Shown here: positions 25,342-32,056 of the stretch, one piece after another
Layout: each line of letters starts with the position of its first letter
Numbering within the stretch: position 1 is the stretch's first letter
Assembly: GCA_041391505.1 (NCBI GenBank)
Contig: JAWKNW010000004.1
Location: 124,001 to 188,000 of the forward strand
DNA: 64,000 nucleotides
Direction of reading: 5' to 3'
From: Rhodothermales bacterium
GTDB lineage: Bacteria; Bacteroidota; Rhodothermia; Rhodothermales; JAHQVL01
The notes under the pieces: generated by a model
Database searches by the model: none
Told to the model about the DNA's origin: nothing
What the model saw: only the letters and a program-made list of their open reading frames with translations
Made by a program: the position numbers and the translations under genes

Positions 25342-27264
25342 ATGCAGTCCTTTCTCGAACAACTGCCCCCTTCCTTGATCGACGCCGCCGGCGCGGCGTT
25401 GCTGCACTTCGTCTGGCAGGGGGCGCTCGTGGCCATCGGGCTGGCGATCGCGCTGCGCCTGATGCGTCATGCCTCCGCCGAGACGCGCTACAGCCTGTGC
25501 GTGGGGGCGGCGATGCTGCTTCTGTTGTTGCCGGTAGCGACGGCGATCCAGGTGTATGTCGCGCCGGCGCGGATCGACGCGGGCGGCTGGATGGGGCCGG
25601 TGGATGGGTTCGGGATCGATGCGGCATCGGACGACACCGTTCCGAGCGAGCCTGCATCAGTCGCCAAGTACGCCGGACCCGGACGCGTGGAATCGAAGAT
25701 CGACGGCTGGGATGTGTTTCGCTGGTTCGCGCTCCAGTGGCGCTGGGTGATTTTTCGCGTCTGGTTGCAGGCGTTGCCGCTGTTTGTGCTGCGCCTCGCC
25801 TACGGGATGTACGGGGTGGGTCGTCTCCGCCGGCTGAGCGTTCCGGTTGAGGATGGCGCATGGCCGGACCGGTTTGCCGCGCTGAAAGCGAAGATGGGGA
25901 TTTCGAGGCCGCTACGGTTGGTGACGTCGGAGTCGGTGGCGCAGCCGGCCCTGCTCGGATGGCTGCGGCCTATGATCGTAGTGCCGGCCGGCCTGTTCGC
26001 CGGCATCCCGGCGGCGCACGTCGAGGCGCTGCTGGTGCACGAGCTAGCCCACATCCGCCGGCACGACTACCTCGTCGTCTACCTCCAGGCGGTGCTCGAA
26101 ACGCTGTTCTTCTATCATCCGGCCGTATGGTGGGTGTCGCGCCGGCTGCGGATCGAGCGGGAGTTCGCGTGCGACGCGGCGGCGGTCCGCGCCCTGGGCG
26201 ACGACCTGACGTACGTCCGCGCGCTCGCCGGCCTGGAGGAGCGCCGCGGGCCGGCGCTGGCGCTCGGCGCGTCCGACGGCCGGCTGGTGGACCGGATCCG
26301 GCGGATCGTGGAGGGCGATACGCCGCGACGGACGCGGATGCGCGCGCCGTCCTGGGCGCTGGCGACGGTAGCGGTGCTGGCGGCCGGCGTCTTTTTCGCC
26401 GCCTGCGGCCGGACGACTGACGCGCCCATCGTGGGCACGCCGGACGAACTCTTCATCCAGGCCGCCCAACTCGTCAAGGAAGGCGATTTTTACCGGGCGA
26501 AGCAGGTCGCCGAGCAGTCCGCCGAGGCCGGGAATCTGTGTTCGATGCAGCTGCTGGCGGAGCTGTTGGCCGGTGATGCGTCCAACCGAATCTGGGGCGG
26601 CGAGGCCTTTCAGACCGGGATGCCCTGGCTGGGGCAGGATGCCGCGGCATCAAAAGCCTGGGCCGACCGTCTGGAGCAGACGCTGCACGAGCGCGCCGAG
26701 GCGGGAGACGGCGATGCGATGCTGTGGCTATCCGCCCGGTACAGCTCCCGATGGGGATTTTATCCCATGTGGATGGATGGCCAGGATGATGGGCTTTCAC
26801 GCCTCTGGTCTGACCGGGCGCTGGAAGTCGGACATCCGATCGCACGGCGGAGCCATGCGCTGCAACTCGCATGGGATGGACAACTGGCAGAGGCCGATGC
26901 GATCCTGGAAGAGCTGGGCCGGCAGGGGGATGCGTATGCCTACTGGCGGTGGGCGATGGTCTACATGGATACGCGTCGCGATCGGGTGGATCCCGAACGC
27001 CATTTTGCCGTGGCGAGTCTGGCTGTCGACAACGAGGCGGCAGGATTGCACGAATGGCTGGGGAAGGAACTGCAGGAATTGCAGGAGCAGGCGGCCCAGG
27101 GAAATCGGGATGCGATCGCGTATCTGGAGGTCGCAAACCGGTTCGATTTGATCCATCGGATGACGGCGATGCCCGAAAAGGCCTGGCATCCCGGGGACTA
27201 TGTATTGCCGCCCCTCTGCGATGGGCAACGCACCGTACGGGCTATGCAATCGGCGTCGCAATGA
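25342..27264 (+). CDS. BlaR1-like M56 membrane metallopeptidase with Sel1/TPR-like C-terminal domain
   Basis: A 640-residue integral membrane protein. The N-terminal part has membrane segments (LLHFVWQGALVAIGLAIALRL and ALPLFVLRLAYG), then the M56 zinc peptidase domain with H233-E-L-A-H237 and the downstream family segment EREFACDAAAV. A further membrane segment (about 338-358, LATVAVLAAGVFFAAC) is followed by about 280 residues outside the membrane. Known BlaR1 proteins have a penicillin-binding sensor there. I see no SxxK/SxN/KTG set; instead there are Sel1/TPR-like helical repeats (EAGNLCSMQLLAELLAG, EAGDGDAMLWLSARY, RQGDAYAYWRWAMVY). It is presumably the signal-dependent protease acting on BlaI, but the inducer is unlikely to be recognised as in BlaR1. 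Confidence 0.88.
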   Translation: MQSFLEQLPPSLIDAAGAALLHFVWQGALVAIGLAIALRLMRHASAETRYSLCVGAAMLLLLLPVATAIQVYVAPARIDAGGWMGPVDGFGIDAASDDTVPSEPASVAKYAGPGRVESKIDGWDVFRWFALQWRWVIFRVWLQALPLFVLRLAYGMYGVGRLRRLSVPVEDGAWPDRFAALKAKMGISRPLRLVTSESVAQPALLGWLRPMIVVPAGLFAGIPAAHVEALLVHELAHIRRHDYLVVYLQAVLETLFFYHPAVWWVSRRLRIEREFACDAAAVRALGDDLTYVRALAGLEERRGPALALGASDGRLVDRIRRIVEGDTPRRTRMRAPSWALATVAVLAAGVFFAACGRTTDAPIVGTPDELFIQAAQLVKEGDFYRAKQVAEQSAEAGNLCSMQLLAELLAGDASNRIWGGEAFQTGMPWLGQDAAASKAWADRLEQTLHERAEAGDGDAMLWLSARYSSRWGFYPMWMDGQDDGLSRLWSDRALEVGHPIARRSHALQLAWDGQLAEADAILEELGRQGDAYAYWRWAMVYMDTRRDRVDPERHFAVASLAVDNEAAGLHEWLGKELQELQEQAAQGNRDAIAYLEVANRFDLIHRMTAMPEKAWHPGDYVLPPLCDGQRTVRAMQSASQ

Positions 27265-27296
27265 TCCGGTCCCGTCGCCATGCCGTGGCGTGGCTG

Positions 27297-28196
27297 CTAC
27301 GGGGTGGGGGCTTCGGGGGAGGTGCGGAGGCGGTTATATACGGCGGTCGCGATGCGGGCGCCCAGGGCGGCGGATTCCTTGCTGTCCGTGATGCCCTCGA
27401 TCAAGATCACCAGCACGAACGCCGGCTGCTGGGGCGGGTAGATGATGGCGGCGTCGTGGTGGATGGCTGTGATCTGGCCGGTCTTGTGGGCGATCTGGAC
27501 GTCGTACGGCAGGCCGGCGGGAATCATCTCGCCAAACTGCTGGGAGAGGAGGACCTCCCGCATGGCCCGGTCGCTCTCGGGGGATACCGCCCCGCCCTCC
27601 ATCAGGCGCTCCATCACCAGCGCCAGGTCGGACGCCGTCGTCGTGTTGCTCATCCCGAGGTCGAACGCCTTGAGGTCCTCCACCCCGCGCAGCACCTGCA
27701 TGTGCCGCGTCCCGAGGCGCTCCATCGTGGCCTGGACCGAGTCGGCGCGGACGGTATCGATGAGCAGGTTGGTCGCGAGGTTGGAGGAGACCGTGATCAT
27801 CTGATACACCAGCTCGCTGACGGACATCGTTTCGCCGAGCCGTTTATAGATGGCGTCGTCGGAATCGTCCTCGATGCTGAAGAGCGAACCGTCGACGATC
27901 GAGTGGAAGCTGTTGACGACGGGGAGCCGGTCGTCGAGCGAAAGCCGGCCCTGTTCGGCGAGGCGGTAGATCTCGATCATGACCGGCACCTTCATGGTGC
28001 TGGCCGCGTGGAACGTGCGGTCGGGAAGGCGATCCCAGGAGACGCCTTTCGCAGGGTCGCGGACGGCCACGGCGACCGTCGCGTCGGGATAGGAGGCCAG
28101 GAGGCCGTCGAGGGTATCGTCGAAGCCGTTCATGGGGTCGGGACGCGCGCACGAAGCGAACAGGAGAACGCAGCAAACACTGGCAAAAATCTTCAT
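27297..28196 (-). CDS. Class A beta-lactamase-like serine hydrolase, lipoprotein
   Basis: A 299-residue exported protein with a lipobox (LLFASC). Catalytic S66-T-M-K69 and the K238-T-G240 triad are present. The SDN loop is S137-S-N139, with the middle Asp replaced by Ser. The omega-loop glutamate is probably E173, in EDLKA, where class A enzymes usually have ExxLN. It may hydrolyse beta-lactams, but these deviations leave room for another serine-hydrolase role such as cell-wall peptide processing. It is convergent with the BlaR1-like gene. No copy of the TACGAA/TTCGTA operator was found in its upstream region (28197-28427), so control by the neighbouring BlaI is not supported by sequence. Confidence 0.85.
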   Translation of the reverse strand: MKIFASVCCVLLFASCARPDPMNGFDDTLDGLLASYPDATVAVAVRDPAKGVSWDRLPDRTFHAASTMKVPVMIEIYRLAEQGRLSLDDRLPVVNSFHSIVDGSLFSIEDDSDDAIYKRLGETMSVSELVYQMITVSSNLATNLLIDTVRADSVQATMERLGTRHMQVLRGVEDLKAFDLGMSNTTTASDLALVMERLMEGGAVSPESDRAMREVLLSQQFGEMIPAGLPYDVQIAHKTGQITAIHHDAAIIYPPQQPAFVLVILIEGITDSKESAALGARIATAVYNRLRTSPEAPTP

Positions 28197-28427
28197 GGTG
28201 CGTCGGGTCGGGGAGGGCGGTTGTCGGAGAAAGCGGGCGCCGGGCTACGCCGGCAAGATACATGACAACGGGCCGCGAAAAAAACGGCGTCCCTGCCAGA
28301 GGGCCGGCGCGGGGCGATTAAAAACGCTGGCGTCGTGCGCCAGAGGTCGTTGAAAACCAGTCGCCGCGGTCGTATCGTGGCGCGGCTCAACTCGGCTGTT
28401 TTTTCCTGAAACGCGCAAGCCATCTCT

Positions 28428-28967
28428 ATGCGGTCGATCGTCCTCGGAACCCTGCTCGCTGCGGTCCTCATGGGTCCGGTCTGCATGTCCGGGATGTTCA
28501 CGTACCTCTATTTCCGCTCGCATCGCCGAGGCCAGCGTCTGGCGTCGGAGGCCGGCGAACACACGTCGCCCGCCGCGGCGCGGCGCCTGGTCGTCTCGGT
28601 GGCCGAGTGGGAGCAACCCGAGCAGGTCTTCGAACGCGTCAATGCGCGCGAGATACGGCTGGAGGGTGGGATGTACGACATCGCGCTCGCGGTGCAGCGC
28701 GGCGACTCCATGTTTGTGCTGCTGCTGCGTGACATCAAGGAAGAGCGGTACCTGCGGGCCATCGCTAACGTGTTCGATGAGGGGCGCATCGACGCGCGCT
28801 CGCCGGCTTCCGTCTGGCGATCGGTATCGGTCGGCGCCTTTGCCGGCATCCTGCCGAAGCATCCGTCGGTGAGCCCCGCCGTTGCATCCCTTTCTTACCC
28901 GCCGGCGCAGAAAGCCGGCTACCGCTCCTGTATCCCTGAAGTCCCGGACCCGCCACCCTGGAGCTGA
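28428..28967 (+). CDS. Hypothetical membrane-anchored protein, 179 residues
   Basis: I do not recognise this family. The N terminus is a single membrane segment (IVLGTLLAAVLMGPVCMSGMFTYLYF) followed by a basic stop-transfer-like stretch and a soluble domain with a possible alpha/beta pattern (MYDIALAVQRGDSMFVLLLRDIKEE). The C-terminal end is unusual: HPSVSPAVASLSYPPAQKAGY, then RSCIPEVPDPPPWS, rich in Pro with one Cys and terminating in PPPWS. It begins 231 bases from the divergent beta-lactamase-like gene and ends 81 bases before the TonB receptor gene, so co-expression with the receptor is possible. Confidence 0.65.
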   Translation: MRSIVLGTLLAAVLMGPVCMSGMFTYLYFRSHRRGQRLASEAGEHTSPAAARRLVVSVAEWEQPEQVFERVNAREIRLEGGMYDIALAVQRGDSMFVLLLRDIKEERYLRAIANVFDEGRIDARSPASVWRSVSVGAFAGILPKHPSVSPAVASLSYPPAQKAGYRSCIPEVPDPPPWS

Positions 28968-29048
28968 AGCGCCCACCCGTGCTTCGAGCTTCATGCGGCA
29001 TCCTGTGCCGCGTGTGGTGTCTGATCCATTCAAACACAAGGGATACGT

Positions 29049-31412
29049 ATGTCCATCCTACGTTTAAAGCGCCGCTGGTCGGTGCTCGGATTTCTATTGG
29101 CCTCCTTTCCCGCCGTGCTCAACGCCCAATCCATCGAAGGGACGGCGACAACCGGCGGCGCGGCGCAGGCCGATGTCCATGTGTATATCGCGAGCCTCAA
29201 GCGAGGCACCGTGACGGATTCCCGGAGCCGCTATGCCATCGAAGGCCTCGCTCCGGGAACGTATACCGTCCAGTTTTCCCGGCTGGGCTACCTCAAGCAG
29301 ACGCGGACGGTGACCCTGGCGGCCGGCGCCTCGGCGCGGGTCGATATCGACCTCCAGCCGCAGACCGTCGCCGGCGAGGAAGTCGTCGTCATCGCGGACG
29401 ATCCGCAGAACCAGGACGACGTGCCGCTGACCACGCTGTCCATCGATCAGGCTGAGGCGAGCGAATACGGCGCGTTGAGCGTCTGGCAGGCGCTCGACCG
29501 CCTGCCGGGCATCGCGCGGTCCACCAACGGCCCCGGCATCGAGCGCCCCTTTATCCGGGGTCTCTCGGGCGGACGCATCCTGCTCATGGTCGAAAACATG
29601 CCGTATACGTACCAGACGTGGGATCCCGAGATGGGGCTCAGCGAAAACGGCAACAGCACCGAGCAGGTGGATGTGATCCAGGGGCCGGCCACGCTCCAGT
29701 ACGGTCCGGGCGCCATGGGCGGCGTGATCACGTTTGTGCCCGAGTACCCCGCGCCGGTCGGGCGCACCGTCGGCGCCTACACCGCCGGGCTGTATGCGAA
29801 TACGAGCGGTCTGTACAATGAACTCTCGGTCCGGCAGTCGCAGAACGGCTGGTTCTGGGGCGCCCGCGCCAGCTACGACGCGCACGCGGACTACCTCGCC
29901 GGCGGCGAGCGCGAGCTGGAGCCGGGCGCGGTGCGTCCGCCCGAGCCGGAGGGCGAAAACGACAAGATCGTCCCGAACTCGCGGTTCCGGCATACCCAGG
30001 CCAAGGTGTTCGCCGGCCTCAGCCGGAACTGGGGCAGCACCCGCCTCACGTACCACTACCTCCAGCATCTGAACGGCATCGTGGAGGCCGAAGAGGAGGA
30101 AATGGGGCGCGAGGAGAACCACCGGAAGATCGAGGCGCCCTACCACGCGCTGTTCGATCACATCCTCTCTTCCGACACGCAGACGCGAGTGGGCTCCGGC
30201 TGGCTCAATACGGTGCTGGGCGTCCAGATCAACCAGCAGCAGGAGTTCGAGCCGGTGACCGCCGGGCCGGAGGAGAAAGAGAAAGCCGTCGACCTGGTGC
30301 TGACGACGTTCCACTACCGGTTCGGCTACGAACGCGCCCTCGAAAACGACTGGCTGCTGAAAGTGGGGCTCCAGGGGCAGGTGCAGAAGAACGAGAGCAA
30401 GGGAATGGAGCCTTTTGTCCCGAACGCCGACCTGAATCAGAACGGTGTCTATGCGTTGCTGCGCAAGAAGACCGACCGCGCGACGATCGAGGGGGGACTG
30501 CGCTACGATGCCCAGCGCCTCACCACGTCACCGGCGGAAGGCGAAGAGGAGGAGTTCCTCCTGAAAACAGCGGCGCTCGTCGACAGCGACCTCGAGCGCT
30601 CGTTCGGGATGGGCAGCGGCTCCATCGGGGTGGCCTACGAAGTGCGCCCCGGCTGGAATCTGAAGGTCAACGCCGGCGTCGGCGCCAGCGCGCCGTCGCT
30701 GGCCGCCCTGACGGCCAACGGGCTGCTCCGCGAGGTGCGGCGGTTCCTCATCGGCAACGACGAACTCGTGGCCGAGCAGAACCTCGAATTCGACGTCGCC
30801 TCGACCTGGCGGCTCGAATCGGTAACGTTCTCCCTCGGCGCCTTCGCCAACCGCATCTTCAACTACACCTACCTGTACGCGACGGGCGCTACGGTGACCG
30901 AAACCCGCCCGTCGGGCGACCAGGTGTTCCCGGTGTTTGCATACCGGCAGGACGACGCCGACTTCTGGGGCGGCCATGCGGAAGTGGCGCTGCACCCGGC
31001 GGCGCTGCCGGCCATGAAGCTGTACAGCCGGCTCGACCTCGTGCTCGCGCAACTGCGCGACGAGGCGTCGCTCTGGGCGCCGATGATTCCCGCGCACCAC
31101 GTGCTGACGGGGCTCGACCTCGCCGGCGGCGCGAACGGCCCGTTCCGCAACCTGTCGGCTTCGCTCAGCGCCGATGCCTACCTGAAGCAGGATCGCGTGC
31201 CGTTCTGGGAGGCGTCGTCGAAAGCCTACGTCCTGATCGATGCCTCGGTCAACGCGCGTCTGCCGCTCGCGCGCCAGACGGTCCAGGTGGGGCTGCACGG
31301 CAATAACCTGGGCAACGCGAAATACATCAACCACCTCTCGCTGCTCAAGCCCGATGGCATCCGGGACATGGGCCGATCGGTGTCGCTGACGCTGCGCGTG
31401 CCGTTCGGGTGA
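29049..31412 (+). CDS. TonB-dependent outer-membrane receptor with carboxypeptidase-like N-terminal domain
   Basis: A 787-residue outer-membrane transporter. A signal peptide (VLGFLLASFPAVLNAQ) is followed by a carboxypeptidase-regulatory-like beta domain (about residues 27-105, GTVTDSRSRYAIEGLAPGTYTVQFSRLGY), a plug domain (EYGALSVWQALDRLPGI, IRGLSGGRILLMVENM, QVDVIQGPATLQYGPGAMGGVI) and a 22-strand-type barrel ending in LRVPFG. The substrate is not indicated; conserved plug residues are general to the family. Several strongly acidic loops (AEEEEMGREENH, EGEEEEF) might suit cationic or metal ligands, which is only a guess. A tandem repeat array begins 15 bases after its stop. Confidence 0.93.
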   Translation: MSILRLKRRWSVLGFLLASFPAVLNAQSIEGTATTGGAAQADVHVYIASLKRGTVTDSRSRYAIEGLAPGTYTVQFSRLGYLKQTRTVTLAAGASARVDIDLQPQTVAGEEVVVIADDPQNQDDVPLTTLSIDQAEASEYGALSVWQALDRLPGIARSTNGPGIERPFIRGLSGGRILLMVENMPYTYQTWDPEMGLSENGNSTEQVDVIQGPATLQYGPGAMGGVITFVPEYPAPVGRTVGAYTAGLYANTSGLYNELSVRQSQNGWFWGARASYDAHADYLAGGERELEPGAVRPPEPEGENDKIVPNSRFRHTQAKVFAGLSRNWGSTRLTYHYLQHLNGIVEAEEEEMGREENHRKIEAPYHALFDHILSSDTQTRVGSGWLNTVLGVQINQQQEFEPVTAGPEEKEKAVDLVLTTFHYRFGYERALENDWLLKVGLQGQVQKNESKGMEPFVPNADLNQNGVYALLRKKTDRATIEGGLRYDAQRLTTSPAEGEEEEFLLKTAALVDSDLERSFGMGSGSIGVAYEVRPGWNLKVNAGVGASAPSLAALTANGLLREVRRFLIGNDELVAEQNLEFDVASTWRLESVTFSLGAFANRIFNYTYLYATGATVTETRPSGDQVFPVFAYRQDDADFWGGHAEVALHPAALPAMKLYSRLDLVLAQLRDEASLWAPMIPAHHVLTGLDLAGGANGPFRNLSASLSADAYLKQDRVPFWEASSKAYVLIDASVNARLPLARQTVQVGLHGNNLGNAKYINHLSLLKPDGIRDMGRSVSLTLRVPFG

Positions 31413-31427
31413 TGACGAAATCCGTGG

Positions 31428-31646
31428 GTCGGGTTGGGGCGCGATGGCATGTATTGTGTCGGGTTACGGCCGCGATGGCATGTATGGTGTCGGGTTGGGG
31501 CTCGATGGCATGTATTGTGTCGGGTTGGGGCGCGATGGCATGTATTGTGTCGGGTTGGGGCTCGATGGCATGTATGGTGTCGGGTTACGGCCCCTGATGG
31601 CATGTATTGTGTCGGGTTACGGCCCCTGATGGGGGCCTAACCCGAC
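31428..31646. repeat. Tandem array of about 30-bp units ending in a REP-like hairpin
   Basis: Seven head-to-tail units begin at about 31428, 31458, 31489, 31519, 31549, 31579 and 31611, each starting GTCGGGTT. Full units are 30-32 bp, alternate between GGGGC and ACGGCC variants, and contain GATGGCATGTATTGT or GATGGCATGTATGGT. The last unit is a palindrome: GTCGGGTTA (31611-31619) pairs with TAACCCGAC (31638-31646), and GGCCCC with GGGGCC, followed by CTACGG. This resembles the widespread GTAGGTCGGGTTA-type intergenic element, here with its left half amplified. The hairpin may also terminate the TonB receptor transcript. Confidence 0.9.
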
Positions 31647-31696
31647 CTACGGAATGTGGTGGTGATAATCTTCATCGATGCGATGGATTGCATCGG

Positions 31697-31734
31697 GTGC
31701 CGGCGGGGCGTACCTTGCCGGCACGTTCTTTTTT
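31697..31734 (+). terminator. Terminator-like hairpin upstream of the cobalamin riboswitch
   Basis: A perfect 8-bp stem GTGCCGGC (31697-31704)/GCCGGCAC (31717-31724) with a 12-base loop is followed by GTTCTTTTTT. It would stop transcription arriving from the TonB receptor side; alternatively it is part of the leader just before the aptamer. Confidence 0.55.
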
Positions 31735-31738
31735 ATGT

Positions 31739-31930
31739 CGCAGCGGTTCCGCTATTTCGGATGAAAAGGGAATCCGGTCATTCGCTCGCGAAGAATCCGG
31801 AGCTGTACCCGCAACTGTAGGTTGCCATCGGAGCGGAGAACGACGACGCCGCGGTCACTGTGCAACAGCATGGGAAGACCGCCGGCCGAGTTCTCGGCGC
31901 CGGCAACGAGCCAGGAGACCTGCCACTGCG
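31739..31930 (+). promoter_or_regulatory. Cobalamin (B12) riboswitch aptamer
   Basis: The conserved parts appear in order: AAGGGAATCCGGT (31766-31778), CCGGAGCTGTACCCGCAACTGT ending at 31818, TCACTG (31855-31860), TGGGAAG (31871-31877) and the B12 box GAGCCAGGAGACCTGCC (31908-31924). A P1 helix can form between 31739-31747 and 31922-31930. It lies directly upstream of a btuB homologue, the typical target: cobalamin binding lowers expression of the uptake system. Confidence 0.96.
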
Positions 31931-31954
31931 TTCACGCATTCGACCTCCGGGAGA

Positions 31955-32053
31955 TGAGGTTCGAGCACGCCCGATTCCGGCGATGGGCGCGTCTTCACGC
32001 GGCCCTGCGCCCCGGTGCCGTTTGCCCGAGCTTCATCTGATTGAGGTTCGGGC
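31955..32053 (+). promoter_or_regulatory. Riboswitch expression platform: start-site-sequestering hairpin and competing arm
   Basis: 32024-32035 (GCCCGAGCTTCA) pairs with 32042-32053 (TGAGGTTCGGGC) in a 12-bp stem with a 6-base loop. Only three bases separate it from the btuB ATG, and the likely Shine-Dalgarno TGAGG is buried in the 3' arm. An upstream copy of that arm, TGAGGTTCGAGC at 31955-31966, can pair with 32024-32035 at 11 of 12 positions. The upstream copy can itself pair with TCGACCTC just before it. Mutually exclusive pairings of this kind are expected of a translational riboswitch. Confidence 0.75.
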
Positions 32054-32056
32054 TTT

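Noticed and set aside
28197..28427. BlaI operator upstream of the beta-lactamase-like gene
   Set aside because: No TACGAA/TTCGTA dyad was found on either strand; only a 6-bp CTGGCG/CGCCAG hairpin is present.
31434..31640. Small frames encoding GMYCVGL- and TCHRAPTRH-type repeat peptides
   Set aside because: They are only translations of the tandem repeat in several frames.
31428..31646. Possible CRISPR array
   Set aside because: Units are directly abutting, without unique spacers, and no cas gene is present; it is an amplified REP-like element.
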